Shown here in pieces: positions 21,847 through 34,004 of a DNA stretch of 64,000 nt (the stretch's first letter is position 1; each line of letters starts with the position of its first letter). Source of the DNA: Craterostigma plantagineum (taxonomy: Eukaryota > Streptophyta > Magnoliopsida > Lamiales > Linderniaceae); contig JAPQWV010000123.1 in assembly GCA_027422505.1 (NCBI GenBank), positions 124,001 through 188,000 on the forward strand, in the 5' to 3' direction. Both the position numbers and the translations under genes were made by a program. Under the pieces are notes generated by a model. That model saw only the letters and a list, made by a program, of their open reading frames with translations, made no database searches and was not told where the DNA came from.

Positions 21847-21965
21847 GGGTGCGATCATACCAGCACTAATGCACCGGATCCATCAGAACTCCGAAGTTAA
21901 GCATGCTTGGACTGAGAATAGTACTTGGATGGGTGATCCCCTGGGAAGTCCTCTTGTTGCACCTC
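21847..21965 (+). rRNA. 5S rRNA gene, type A'
   Basis: 119 nt; CACCTC end with a long T tail. Confidence 0.9.
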
Positions 21966-22248
21966 TTTTTTTTACGCGTGATAACATCCCTCAGACATTA
22001 ATTTTGCAATGAAGTGACGGTGTTACTTTCCACTCTCAACACCTATGGATTTCGAAAATCTCAATTTTGTATAAAATCACATGAATAGTACTCCGTACTA
22101 TATATATTTCGTTAAAAATACGTGACATAGAGGAATTGCGACGTTCACGAATAAGGCGTGGTTCCCGAGCAACGCGCGGTCTTTGTTGCATACTTTCATT
22201 ACATTTTCACACGTACAAGCAAAACAACTACGCTCAATTAACATAAAT

Positions 22249-22367
22249 GGGTGCGATCATACCAGCACTAATGCACCGGATGCCATCAGAACTCCGACGT
22301 TAAGCGTGCTTGGGCGATAGTAATACTAGGATGGTTGACCCCCTGGGAAGTCCTCGTGTTGCACCCC
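22249..22367 (+). rRNA. 5S rRNA gene, type C
   Basis: 119 nt; GGGCGATAG; T6 tail. Confidence 0.9.
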
Positions 22368-22646
22368 TTTTTTACGCGTGATAACATCCCTCAGACATTA
22401 ATTTTGCAATGAAGTGACGGTGTTACTTTCCTCTCTCAACACCTATGGATTTCGAAAATCTAAATTTTGTATAAAATCACATGAATAGTGCACCGAACTA
22501 TATATATTTCGTTAAAAATACGCGACATCTAGGACTGCGACGTTCACGAACTGACGTGGTTTCCGAGCAACTCGCGGGTCTTTATTGCTTACTTTCATTA
22601 CATTTTTACCCGTACATGCAAAACAAGTACGCTCAATTAACTAAAT

Positions 22647-22764
22647 GGGTGCGATCATACCAGCACTAATGCACCGGATCCATCAGAACTCCGAAGTTAA
22701 GCATGCTTGGACTGAGAATAGTACTAGGATGGGTGATCCCTGGGAAGTCCTCTTGTTGCACCTC
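22647..22764 (+). rRNA. 5S rRNA gene, type A'
   Basis: 118 nt; GGTGATCCCTGGG (one base fewer than other A' copies). Confidence 0.9.
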
Positions 22765-23046
22765 TTTTTTTACGCGTGATAACATCCCTCAGACATTAAT
22801 TTTGCAATGAGGTGACGGTGTTAATTTCCACTCTCAACACCTATGGATTTCGAAAATCTCAATTTTGTATAAAATCACATGAATAGTGCTCCGTACTATA
22901 TATATTTCGTTAAAAATACGCGACATCTAGGAATTGCGACGTTCACGAACAAGGCGTGGTTCCCGAGCAACGCGCCGGTCTTTGTTGCATACTTTCATTA
23001 CATTTTCACACGTACAAGCAAAACAACTACGCTCAATTAACTAAAT

Positions 23047-23164
23047 GGGTGCGATCATACCAGCACTAATGCACCGGATGCCATCAGAACTCCGACGTTA
23101 AGCGTGCTTGGGCGAGAGTAATACTATGATGGTTGACCCCTGGGAAGTCCTCGTGTTGCACCCC
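23047..23164 (+). rRNA. 5S rRNA gene, type C
   Basis: 118 nt; ACTATGATGG change in box C. Confidence 0.9.
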
Positions 23165-23443
23165 TTTTTTACGCGTGATAACATTCCTCGGACATTAATT
23201 TTGCAATGAAGTGACAGTGTTACTTTCCACTATCAACACCTATGGATTTCGAAAATCTCAATTTTGTATAAAATCACATGAATAGTGCACCATAGTATAT
23301 ATATTTCGTTAAAAATACGCGACATCTAGGACTGCGACGTTCACGAACTGACGTGGTTTCCGAGCAACTCGCGGGTCTTTATTGCTTACTTTCATTACAT
23401 TTTTACCCGTACATGCAAAACAAGTAAGCTCAATTAACTAAAT

Positions 23444-23560
23444 GGGTGCGATCATACAAGCACTAATGCCCCGGATCCATCAGAACTCCGAAGTTAAGCA
23501 TGTTTGGGTTAGAATAGTACTAGGATGGGTGACCCCTGGGAAGTCCTCGTGTTGCACCCC
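23444..23560 (+). rRNA. 5S rRNA gene, type B
   Basis: 117 nt; GGGTTAGAATAG; TTTCTTT tail. Confidence 0.9.
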
Positions 23561-23843
23561 TTTCTTTACGCGTGATAACATCCCTCAGACATTAATTTTG
23601 CAATGAAGTGACGGTGTTACTTTCCACTCTCAACACCTATGGATTTCGAAAATCTCAATTTCGTATAAAATCACATGAATAGTGCTCCGTACTATATATA
23701 TTTCGTTAAAAATACGTGACATATAGGAATTGCGACGTTCACGAGTAAGGCGTGGTTCCCGAGCAACGCACCGGTCTTTGTTGCATACTTTCGTTACATT
23801 TTCACACGTACAAGCAAAACAACTACGCTCAATTAACATAAAT

Positions 23844-23962
23844 GGGTGCGATCATACCAGCACTAATGCACCGGATGCCATCAGAACTCCGACGTTAAGC
23901 GTGCTTGGGCGATAGTAATACTAGGATGGTTGACCCCCTGAGAAGTCCTCGTGTTGCACCCC
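23844..23962 (+). rRNA. 5S rRNA gene, type C
   Basis: 119 nt; CCCTGAGAAG change. Confidence 0.9.
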
Positions 23963-24240
23963 TTTTTTACGCGTGATAACATCACTCAGACATTAATTTT
24001 GCAATGAAGTGACGGTGTTACTTTCCTCTCTCAACACCTATGGATTTCGAAAATCTAAATTTTGTATAAAATCACATGAATAGTGCACCGTACTATATAT
24101 ATTTCGTTAAAAATACGCGCATCTAGGACTGCAACGTTCACGAACTGACGTGGTTTCCGAGCAACTCGCGGGTCTTTATTGCTTACTTTCATTACATTTT
24201 TACCCGTACATGCAAAACAAGTACGCTCAATTAACTAAAT

Positions 24241-24359
24241 GGGTGCGATCATACCAGCACTAATGCACCGGATCCATCAGAACTCCGAAGTTAAGCATGC
24301 TTGGACTGAGAATAGTACTTGGATGCGTGATCCCCTGGGAAGTCCTCTTGTTGCACCTC
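24241..24359 (+). rRNA. 5S rRNA gene, type A'
   Basis: 119 nt; GGATGCGTGATC; last gene before the solo LTR. Confidence 0.9.
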
Positions 24360-25189
24360 TTTTTTTTACGCGTGATAACATCCCTCAGACATTAATTCCC
24401 GGTCCCTGAAAATTAGGTCGGCCAATAAATTATGTGTATGACTAACGTGATTTTGTGTTAATTACGTATATGTTCTACTTTTATGTGGATTCATGAAATT
24501 TCATGCTCGTGATTTTGTGAGTATTACGTGCTAATAATAAAGTGCTTACGACGATCCCTAAATTATGTAAGGGATTTAGGCACTAATAAGGAAGGAAGAA
24601 GACTTAATGACAATTATATGGGAATTGGGCTAGGGAGAAACTTTGGACCATGAATTTAATAAACTAGGAATTTCCAAATGGGCTAAAATGGAACTAGGCC
24701 CAATCCATAAAAGAAATACCAACTTTGGAGACAAGTTCCCCCTAAAACAAGTAAGAACCCACGCCACTTTGTGCCTTATCTACCAAAAGCTATAGAAAAT
24801 ATCTAACTAAAAACAACTCAATACACTTTAACCCCAAAAAGAAACCCACGAAAGAAGAAACCAAGAAGAAGTCGAAGCAAGAAAAAGAAGCCGAGCCAAA
24901 TTCGAACCAAGAAGCTTGAGAATTCAAAGTTGGTAAGTAAAACCCCCTCCTTAAGCTCTTATTCTTTACTTTAGAGGTAGTTGAGAGCATTAATCGGCAT
25001 TAAAGGCAAGTGGTTGAAAAGCCACGAGAAACCCTAAAATACCGAGCCTAAATTCGTACTAAGGGTTCGGAATGAGCAAATAAGGAGTTAAGTAGTTTTG
25101 TGTGTGATTTAGAACTTAGAACGCTAGGAGGAACGAGCTAAAAATCCAGTTTCGAGGATTGAAGAACGTTTAGGGATTGAAGTCGATGA

Positions 25190-26000
25190 TAAATGTCGAG
25201 ACCATATTGAAGAAAATGTCGAATGATACATAAAATGTCGAGCTCATGTCGACTTTTCCGTCTCAAGTGCCGTAAGGCAAAATGTCGAATGATAGATAGA
25301 AATGTCAAGCGAAATCAAGTATGAAATGTCGAGTCATCCTATTAGGGTAAATGTCGAATACTAGATAGAAATGTCGACCTCTCATATCCCAAAATAACAA
25401 GGTAAAATGTCGAGTGAAACCGAACACGAAATATCGAGAACCAAAGCGAAATGTCGAAATGTTAGGTTAGATGTCGACGTGATATGTATCGACATTTTAT
25501 AAATGTCGAGACCCATGTAAGTTTCATGTCGACATTTCCTAATAAAAATATCGAAATCATACTAAGGAAAGATGTCGAAGCAAATGGTAAATGTCGAGAT
25601 CTCAAATTATATAATGTCGAGCTTTACTAAAATGTCGAGTTCATACACAATAATGTCGAGATGTTAAGGAAAGATGTCGAGCTCATGTCGACTTTGTTCG
25701 TTTCAAGCGACGAGTAAAATGTCGAGTCCTACTATGGAGAGAAAATGTCGGGTCGAACATAAACTGTCGAGGTGAATTTCATGTCGACACTTTATGTTTC
25801 AAATGGCGAGATAAATATCGAATGAAAGTGAACACAAAAATGTCGAAACCCTAAGGTATAAATGTCGAGATCCTACCTTATAAAATTATACCAATATTTA
25901 CCTCGACAAATGATGTCGAGCTTCATGGTAAATCCATATCGACATTTTCAGTACAAAAGTCGAATGCAATACTGATAGAACCAAAGTAAAATGTCGACAC
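25190..26000 (+). repeat. AAATGTCGA motif cluster, solo LTR
   Basis: About 25-30 TGTCGA words in ~800 bp, mostly within AAATGTCGAG, with a few in reverse (TCGACATT) and perfect palindromes ATGTCGAC(AT). Background is AT-rich unique sequence. Confidence 0.85.
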
Positions 26001-26393
26001 TTAATTAACTATACAACCCGAATCTATTTTAAACCCATGATGTACATTTAGGGCTTGAAGATTTGTATACTCAAACCATTAAATAAAATAGCGCACTGAC
26101 ACCAATATTTCGTGCCTAAGGTCGGGACTTAGGAACACTTACGGGTCCGGTGACTGCTAATCTACGGACTCCAAGTAAGTAGAAATTTCAACTACAGTAC
26201 GTAACTTGCCTGCGTCCGATGATGTGAATTTACGTGCTCGTAAAACGTGCATGTTAAGATAAGATTATATTATTTGCATGATAAGCATGATCTGCATATT
26301 CACATGAGCATATCATGAGCACTTGCACGCATAAGTAGTAAGTATGACGCGAGGTAAGAGCGTGCATAAGATCGCCTGTGTGCGATGTATACT

Positions 26394-26407
26394 CGCCGAT
26401 ATTGGCG
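26394..26407. other. CGCCGATATTGGCG hairpin (shared family motif)
   Basis: Reverse complement of 5552-5565; the companion ATCGC...GCGAT hairpin lies at 26371-26386. Confidence 0.6.
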
Positions 26408-26539
26408 TTTGTGTCGACTCAATGAAGAGTCACGGCTACCCTTGTGCGACCATGGCAAAAGAAGCCATAAGGCCTGTATAAGAGGCTGGGGGAATACCCC
26501 GTATGCGGGAGATGCAACCTGGAGAATGCGGCCCGGGGC

Positions 26540-26733
26540 ACGCACTGAGTAAGGAAGATTCCTACGGGTGACCATTCTAGTGCGTAAAGCACTAACCGGG
26601 AGGGAAGATTCCTTCGGGTGACCTCCGCGGTTAGTGGCCTCGGTGTTAGCTACGAGTGAGAAGCGTCCGCGTGGAGGCCACGCTGAGTAAGGGAAGATTC
26701 CTTCGGGTGACCTTCTAGTGTGATAACCTCCAC
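26540..26733 (+). other. Three tandem hairpin modules in solo LTR
   Basis: Arms: ACGCACT/AGTGCGT (26540-26546 with 26579-26585), CACTAACCG/CGGTTAGTG (26590-26598 with 26628-26636), CACGCT/AGTGTG (26679-26684 with 26717-26722) and outer GTGGAGG/CCTCCAC (26671-26677 with 26727-26733). Element 1's sense strand has CACATT where this copy has CACGCT, yet both pair fully with AGTGTG if G-U is allowed. Confidence 0.75.
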
Positions 26734-27540
26734 ACATGAGATCTCTATGAAATGGCGCATAGTGGGAAAGAAAGCCGAGGGCCCAAATGAAGTGAGAATA
26801 TGAGAAAAATGAGTACGTGCCAGAAAAAGAACGAGAAAATGAGAAGAGAGTACGAGCATTAGAAAACGACGACGTGGATTGTCGATCGTTAGGTCACGTG
26901 CATACATGCATAATTTCTGCTTACTGAGCCTCGTGGCTCATTCTTTATGTTACGTATTGTAGGTACCGACGATCACGTACTGATCCGTCTTTTATGCGAG
27001 GCCGACCCCTTTTGAAGCTTCCGGCTGCTTTTGATGTGGAAGTGTGTGTATGGATGACGACCTGTGAAGGCCGGGCGCATAGGAAGCTTTTGGCTGCACA
27101 CATATACACACGCGCTTGTATATCGTGTAGATAGGGATACGATGAAATGTAGACGAATCACGAACATTCTTTTGACATGTGTATAGACTTCCGCATGCAC
27201 GTTTAAAATGAAAAATTTATTCGCATTTTTACGTACTCGCACGATAACAAAGCATTAACACTTAGATTTAGAACGGAATACGAGGCGGGACGACGGGTCC
27301 TGACAGAAGTGACGGTGTTACTTTCCACTCTCCACACCTATGAATTTCACAAATCTCAATTTCGTAAAAAATCACATGAATTGTGCTTCATACTATATAT
27401 ATTTCGCTGAAAATACGCGACATCTAGGACTGCGACGTTCACGAACTGACATGGTTTCCAAGCAACTCGCGGGTCTTTGTTGCTTACTTTCATTACATTT
27501 TTACCCGTACATGCAAAACAAGTACGCTCAATTAACTAAT

Positions 27541-27657
27541 GGGTGCGATCATACCAGCACTAACGCACCGGATCCATCAGAACTCCGAAGTTAAGCATGT
27601 TTGGGTGAGAATAGTACTAGGATGGGTGACCCCTGGGAAGTCCTCGTGTTGCACACC
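27541..27657 (+). rRNA. 5S rRNA gene, A/B hybrid
   Basis: 117 nt; TAACGCACC and GCACACC end; TTTCTTT tail; first gene right of the solo LTR. Confidence 0.88.
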
Positions 27658-27935
27658 TTTCTTTACGCGTGATAACATCTCTCAGACATTAATTTTGCAA
27701 TGAAGTGACGGTGTTACTTTCCACTCTCAACACCTATGGATTTCGAAAATCTCAATTTTGTATAAAATCACATGAATAGTGCACCGTACTATATATATTT
27801 CGTTAAATACGCGACATCTAGGACTGCGACGTTCACGAACTGACGTGGTTTCCGAGCAACTCGCGGGTCTTTATTGCTTACTTTCATTACATTTTTACCC
27901 GTACATGCAAAACAAGTACGCTCAATTAACTAAAT

Positions 27936-28052
27936 GGGTGCGATCATACAAGCACTAATGCACCGGATCCATCAGAACTCCGAAGTTAAGCATGTTTGGG
28001 TGAGAATAGTACTAGGATGGGTGACCCCTGGGAAGTCCTCGTGTTGCACCCC
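27936..28052 (+). rRNA. 5S rRNA gene, type B
   Basis: 117 nt; TTTCTTT tail. Confidence 0.9.
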
Positions 28053-28330
28053 TTTCTTTACGCGTGATAACATCCCTCCAACATTAATTTTGCAATGAAG
28101 TGACGGTGTTGCTTTCCAATCTCAACACCTATGGATTTCGAAAATCTCAATTTTGTATAAAATCACATGAATAGTGCTCCGTACTATATATATTTCGTTA
28201 AAAATACGCGACATCTAGGACTGCGACGTTCACGAATAACGTGGTTCCCGAGCAACGCGCCGGTCTTTGTTGCATACTTTCATTACATTTTTACCGTACA
28301 AGCAAAACAACTACGCTCAATTAACTAAAT

Positions 28331-28447
28331 GGGTGCGATCATACCAGCACTAATGCACCGGATCCATCAGAACTCCGAAGTTAAGCATGCTTGGGTGAGA
28401 GTAGTACTAGGATGGGTGACCCCTGGGAAGTCCTCGTGTTGCACCCC
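28331..28447 (+). rRNA. 5S rRNA gene, type A
   Basis: 117 nt; keeps GAGAGTAGTAC and GGGTGACC, one of the copies closest to the plant consensus, yet still short in GGATCCATC and GACCCCTGG; T6 tail. Confidence 0.9.
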
Positions 28448-28727
28448 TTTTTTACGCGTGATAACATCTCCTCAGACATTAATTTTGCAATGAAGTGACG
28501 GTGTTACTTTCCACTCTCAACACCTATGGATTTCGAAAATCTCAATTTTGTATAAAATCACATGAATAGTGCACCGTACTATATATATTTCGTTAAAAAT
28601 ACGCGACATCTAGGACTGCGACGTTCACGAACTGACGTGGTTTCCGAGCAACTCGCGGGTCTTTATTGCTTACTTTCATTACATTTTTACCCGTACATGC
28701 AAAACAAGTAAGCTCAATTAACTAAAT

Positions 28728-28844
28728 GGGTGCGATCATACAAGCACTAATGCACCGGATCCATCAGAACTCCGAAGTTAAGCATGTTTGGGTGAGAATA
28801 GTACTAGGATGGGTGACCCCTGGGAAGTCCTCGTGTTGCACCCC
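28728..28844 (+). rRNA. 5S rRNA gene, type B
   Basis: 117 nt; TTTCTTT tail. Confidence 0.9.
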
Positions 28845-29124
28845 TTTCTTTACGCGTGATAACATCCCTCAGACATTAATTTTGCAATGAAGTGACGGTG
28901 TTACTTTCCACTCTCAACACCTATGGATTTCGAAAATCTCAATTTTGTATAAAATCACATGAATAGTGCACCGTACTATATATATTTCGTTAAAAATACG
29001 CGACATCTAGGACTGCGACGTTCACGAACTAACGTGGTTTCCGAGCAACTCGCCGGTCTTTATTGCTTACTTTCATTACATTTTCACCCGTACATGCAAA
29101 ACAAGTACGCTCAATTAACTAAAT

Positions 29125-29241
29125 GGGTGCGATCATACAAGCACTAATGCACCGGATCCATCAGAACTCCGAAGTTAAGCATGCTTGGGTGAGAATAGTA
29201 CTAGGATGGTTGACCCCTGGGAAGTCCTCGTGTTGCACCCC
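29125..29241 (+). rRNA. 5S rRNA gene, B/A/C mosaic
   Basis: 117 nt; B-like 5' part, GCATGCTTGGG middle, C-like GGATGGTTGACC and T6 tail. Confidence 0.9.
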
Positions 29242-29520
29242 TTTTTTACGCGTGATAACATCCCTCAGACATTAATTTTGCAATGAAGTGACGGTGTTAC
29301 TTTCCACTCTCAACACCTATGGATTTCGAAAATCTCAATTTTGTATAAAATCACATGAATAGTGCACCGTACTATATATATTTCGTTAAAAATACGCGAC
29401 ATCTAGGACTGCGACGTTCACGAACTGACGTGGTTTCCGAGCAACTCGCGGGTCTTTATTGCTTACTTTCATTACATTTTTACCCGTACATGCAAAACAA
29501 GTAAGCTCAATTAACTAAAT

Positions 29521-29637
29521 GGGTGCGATCATACAAGCACTAATGCACCGGATCCATCAGAACTCCGAAGTTAAGCATGTTTGGGTGAGAATAGTACTAG
29601 GATGGGTGACCCCTGGGAAGTCCTCGTGTTGCACCCC
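29521..29637 (+). rRNA. 5S rRNA gene, type B
   Basis: 117 nt; TTTCTTT tail. Confidence 0.9.
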
Positions 29638-29917
29638 TTTCTTTACGCGTGATAACATCCCTCAGACATTAATTTTGCAATGAAGTGACGGTGTTACTTT
29701 CCACTCTCAACACCTATGGATTTCGAAAATCTCAATTTTGTATAAAATCACATGAATAGTGCACCGTACTATATATATTTCGTTAAAAATACGCGACATC
29801 TAGGACTGCGACGTTCACGAACTGACGTGGTTTCCGAGCAACTCGCGGGTCTTTATTGCTTACTTTCATTACATTTTTACCCGTACATGCAAAACAAGTA
29901 CGCTCAATTAACTAAAT

Positions 29918-30034
29918 GGGTGCGATCATACAAGCACTAATGCACCGGATCCATCAGAACTCCGAAGTTAAGCATGCTTGGGTGAGAATAGTACTAGGAT
30001 GGGTGACCCCTGGGAAGTCCTCGTGTTGCACCCC
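29918..30034 (+). rRNA. 5S rRNA gene, B/A hybrid
   Basis: 117 nt; B-like ATACAAGC start, A-like GCATGCTTGGG and T6 tail. Confidence 0.9.
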
Positions 30035-30313
30035 TTTTTTACGCGTGATAACATCCCTCAGACATTAATTTTGCAATGAAGTGACGGTGTTACTTTCCAC
30101 TATCAACACCTATGGATTTCGAAAATCTCAATTTTGTATAAAATCACATGAATAGTGCACCGTACTATATATATTTCGTTAAAAATACGCGACATCTAGG
30201 ACTGCGACGTTCACGAACTGACGTGGTTTCCGAGCAACTCGCGGGTCTTTATTGCTTACTTTCATTACATTTTTACCCGTACATGCAAAACAAGTAAGCT
30301 CAATTAACTAAAT

Positions 30314-30430
30314 GGGTGCGATCATACAAGCACTAATGCACCGGATCCATCAGAACTCCGAAGTTAAGCATGTTTGGGTGAGAATAGTACTAGGATGGGT
30401 GACCCCTGGGAAGTCCTCGTGTTGCACCCC
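30314..30430 (+). rRNA. 5S rRNA gene, type B
   Basis: 117 nt; TTTCTTT tail. Confidence 0.9.
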
Positions 30431-30712
30431 TTTCTTTACGCGTGATAACATCCCTCAGACATTAATTTTGCAATGAAGTGACGGTGTTACTTTCCACTCT
30501 CAACACCTATGGATTTCGAAAATCTCAATTTTGTATAAAATCACATGAATAGTGCTCCGTACTATATATATTTCGTTAAAAATACGTGACATATAGGAAT
30601 TGCGACGTTCACGAATAAGGCGTGGTTCCCGAGCAACGCGCCGGTCTTTGTTGCATACTTTCATTACATTTTCACACGTACAAGCAAAACAACTACGCTC
30701 AATTAACTAAAT

Positions 30713-30830
30713 GGGTGCGATCATACCAGCACTAATGCACCGGATGCCATCAGAACTCCGACGTTAAGCGTGCTTGGGCGAGAGTAATACTAGGATGGTT
30801 GACCCCTGGGAAGTCCTCGTGTTGCACCCC
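30713..30830 (+). rRNA. 5S rRNA gene, type C
   Basis: 118 nt; T6 tail. Confidence 0.9.
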
Positions 30831-31108
30831 TTTTTTACGCGTGATAACATCCTCAGACATTAATTTTGCAATGAAGTGACGGTGTTACTTTCCACTCTCA
30901 ACACCTATGGATTTCGAAAATCTCAATTTTGTATAAAATCACATGAATAGTGCACCGTACTATATATATTTCGTTAAAAATACGCGACATCTAGGACTGC
31001 GACGTTCACGAACTGACGTGGTTTCCGAGCAACTCGCGGGTCTTTATTGCTTACTTTCATTACATTTTTACCCGTACATGCAAAACAAGTAAGCTCAATT
31101 AACTAAAT

Positions 31109-31225
31109 GGGTGCGATCATACAAGCACTAATGCACCGGATCCATCAGAACTCCGAAGTTAAGCATGTTTGGGTGAGAATAGTACTAGGATGGGTGACCC
31201 CTGGGAAGTCCTCGTGTTGCACCCC
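31109..31225 (+). rRNA. 5S rRNA gene, type B
   Basis: 117 nt; TTTCTTT tail. Confidence 0.9.
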
Positions 31226-31507
31226 TTTCTTTACGCGTGATAACATCCCTCAGACATTAATTTTGCAATGAAGTGACGGTGTTACTTTCCACTCTCAACA
31301 CCTATGGATTTCGAAAATCTCAATTTTGTATAAAATCACATGAATAGTGCTCCGTACTATATATATTTCGTTAAAAATACGTGACATATAGGAATTGCGA
31401 CGTTCACGAATAAGGCGTGGTTCCCGAGCAACGCGCCGGTCTTTGTTGCATACTTTCATTACATTTTCACACGTACAAGCAAAACAACTACGCTCAATTA
31501 ACTAAAT

Positions 31508-31625
31508 GGGTGCGATCATACCAGCACTAATGCACCGGATGCCATCAGAACTCCGACGTTAAGCGTGCTTGGGCGAGAGTAATACTAGGATGGTTGACCC
31601 CTGGGAAGTCCTCGTGTTGCACCCC
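31508..31625 (+). rRNA. 5S rRNA gene, type C
   Basis: 118 nt; T6 tail. Confidence 0.9.
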
Positions 31626-31904
31626 TTTTTTACGCGTGATAACATCCCTCAGACATTAATTTTGCAATGAAGTGACGGTGTTACTTTCCACTCTCAACAC
31701 CTATGGATTTCGAAAATCTCAATTTTGTATAAAATCACATGAATAGTGCACCGTACTATATATATTTCGTTAAAAATACGCGACATCTAGGACTGCGACG
31801 TTCACGAACTGACGTGGTTTCCGAGCAACTCGCGGGTCTTTATTGCTTACTTTCATTACATTTTTACCCGTACATGCAAAACAAGTAAGCTCAATTAACT
31901 AAAT

Positions 31905-32020
31905 GGGTGCGATCATACAAGCACTAATGCACCGGATCCATCAGAACTCCGAAGTTAAGCATGTTGGGTGAGAATAGTACTAGGATGGGTGACCCCTGGG
32001 AAGTCCTCGTGTTGCACCCC
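31905..32020 (+). rRNA. 5S rRNA gene, type B with deletion
   Basis: 116 nt; GCATGTTGGG lacks one T; TTTCTTT tail. Confidence 0.88.
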
Positions 32021-32300
32021 TTTCTTTACGCGTGATAACATCCCTCAGACATTAATTTTGCAATGAAGTGACGGTGTTACTTTCCACTCTCAACACCTAT
32101 GGATTTCGAAAATCTCAATTTTGTATAAAATCACATGAATAGTGCACCGTACTATATATATTTCGTTAAAAATACGCGACATCTAGGACTGCGACGTTCA
32201 CGAACTGACGTGGTTTCCGAGCAACTCGCGGGTCTTTATTGCTTACTTTCATTACATTTTTACCCGTACATGCAAAACAAGTACGCTCAATTAACTAAAT

Positions 32301-32417
32301 GGGTGCGATCATACCAGCACTAATGCACCGGATCCATCAGAACTCCGAAGTTAAGCATGTTTGGGTGAGAATAGTACTAGGATGGGTGACCCCTGGGAAG
32401 TCCTCGTGTTGCACCCC
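32301..32417 (+). rRNA. 5S rRNA gene, A/B hybrid
   Basis: 117 nt; ATACCAGC start but GCATGTTTGGG and TTTCTTT tail. Confidence 0.9.
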
Positions 32418-32697
32418 TTTCTTTACGCGTGATAACATCCCTCAGACATTAATTTTGCAATGAAGTGACGGTGTTACTTTCCACTCTCAACACCTATGGA
32501 TTTCGAAAATCTCAATTTTGTATAAAATCACATGAATAGTGCTCCGTACTATATATATTTCGTTAAAAATACGCGACATCTAGGAATTGCGACGTTCACG
32601 AATGACGTGGTTTCCGAGCAACGCGCGGGTCTTTATTGCTTACTTTCATTACATTTTCACACGTACAAGCAAAACAACTACGCTCAATTAACTAAAT

Positions 32698-32812
32698 GGG
32701 TGCGATCATACAAGCACTAATGCACCGGATCCATCAGAACTCCGACGTTAAGCGTGCTTGGGTGAGTAATACTAGGATGGTTGACCCCTGGGAAGTCCTC
32801 GTGTTGCACCCC
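32698..32812 (+). rRNA. 5S rRNA gene, B/C chimera
   Basis: 115 nt; B-like start through GGATCCATC, then C-like CCGACGTTAAGCGTG; two bases lost in GGGTGAGTAATAC. Its upstream spacer is also mosaic. Confidence 0.88.
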
Positions 32813-33091
32813 TTTTTTACGCGTGATAACATCCCTCGGACATTAATTTTGCAATGAAGTGACGGTGTTACTTTCCACTCTCAACACCTATGGATTTCGA
32901 AAATCTCAATTTTGTATAAAATCACATGAATAGTGCACCGTACTATATATATTTCGTTAAAAATACGCGACATCTAGGACTGCGACGTTCACGAACTGAC
33001 GTGGTTTCCGAGCAACTCGCGGGTCTTTATTGCTTACTTTCATTACATTTTTACCCGTACATGCAAAACAAGTACGCTCAATTAACTAAAT

Positions 33092-33208
33092 GGGTGCGAT
33101 CATACCAGCACTAATGCACCGGATCCATCAGAACTCCGAAGTTAAGCATGCTTGGGTGAGAATAGTACTAGGATGGGTGACCCCTGGGAAGTCCTCGTGT
33201 TGCACCCC
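33092..33208 (+). rRNA. 5S rRNA gene, type A
   Basis: 117 nt; T6 tail. Confidence 0.9.
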
Positions 33209-33487
33209 TTTTTTACGCGTGATAACATCCCTCAGACATTAATTTTGCAATGAAGTGACGGTGTTACTTTCCACTCTCAACACCTATGGATTTCGAAAAT
33301 CTCAATTTTGTATAAAATCACATGAATAGTGCACCGTACTATATATATTTCGTTAAAAATACGCGACATCTAGGACTGCGACGTTCACGAACTGACGTGG
33401 TTTCCGAGCAACTCGCGGGTCTTTATTGCTTACTTTCATTACATTTTTACCCGTACATGCAAAACAAGTAAGCTCAATTAACTAAAT

Positions 33488-33604
33488 GGGTGCGATCATA
33501 CAAGCACTAATGCACCGGATCCATCAGAACTCCGAAGTTAAGCATGTTTGGGTGAGAATAGTACTAGGATGGGTGACCCCTGGGAAGTCCTCGTGTTGCA
33601 CCCC
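33488..33604 (+). rRNA. 5S rRNA gene, type B
   Basis: 117 nt; TTTCTTT tail. Confidence 0.9.
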
Positions 33605-33886
33605 TTTCTTTACGCGTGATAACATCCCTCAGACATTAATTTTGCAATGAAGTGACGGTGTTACTTTCCACTCTCAACACCTATGGATTTCGAAAATCTC
33701 AATTTTGTATAAAATCACATGAATAGTGCTCCGTACTATATATATTTCGTTAAAAATACGTGACATCTAGGAATTGCGACGTTCACGAACAAGGCGTGGT
33801 TCCCGAGCAACGCGCCGGTCTTTGTTGCATACTTTCATTACATTTTCACACGTACAAGCAAAACAACTACGCTCAATTAACTAAAT

Positions 33887-34004
33887 GGGTGCGATCATAC
33901 CAGCACTAATGCACCGGATGCCATCAGAACTCCGACGTTAAGCGTGCTTGGGCGAGAGTAATACTAGGATGGTTGACCCCTGGGAAGTCCTCGTGTTGCA
34001 CCCC
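33887..34004 (+). rRNA. 5S rRNA gene, type C
   Basis: 118 nt; T6 tail. Confidence 0.9.

Larger units (their letters stand above)
14524..24397 (+). repeat. 5S rDNA tandem array, left block (25 genes)
   Basis: Units of ~398 bp: a 5S gene of 116-119 bp, a T-rich tail, then ~280 bp of spacer. Order of types: (A'-A-C) three times, giving a ~1,197-bp trimer to 17981; then B-C three times, giving a ~797-bp dimer; then mixed A'-C, C-C and B-C pairs. Each spacer has a TATATATATTTCG stretch ~170 bp upstream of the next gene, but no TATA box near -28; position -1 is T in all copies. The block ends inside a spacer at ATTAATT where the solo LTR begins. The short open frames that recur in every unit are spacer/5S sequence and not genes. 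Confidence 0.95.
24398..27305 (+). mobile_element. Solo LTR, element 1 family, plus orientation
   Basis: A single ~2.9-kb LTR with no internal region. The distal 2 kb aligns with element 1's LTR in reverse orientation and it ends GGGTCCTGACA. The left end (CCCGGTCCCTGAAAATTAGG) matches element 1's LTR from ~10 bp inside its TGTA terminus, so the terminus is lost or diverged. The flanking 5S spacer reads ATTAATT | LTR | GAAGTGACGG: seven spacer bases (TTGCAAT) are missing and no target duplication is seen. Sense order: AT-rich U3, TGTCGA cluster, donor-like AAGTAAGT (26173-26180), structured modules, U5. Confidence 0.9.
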
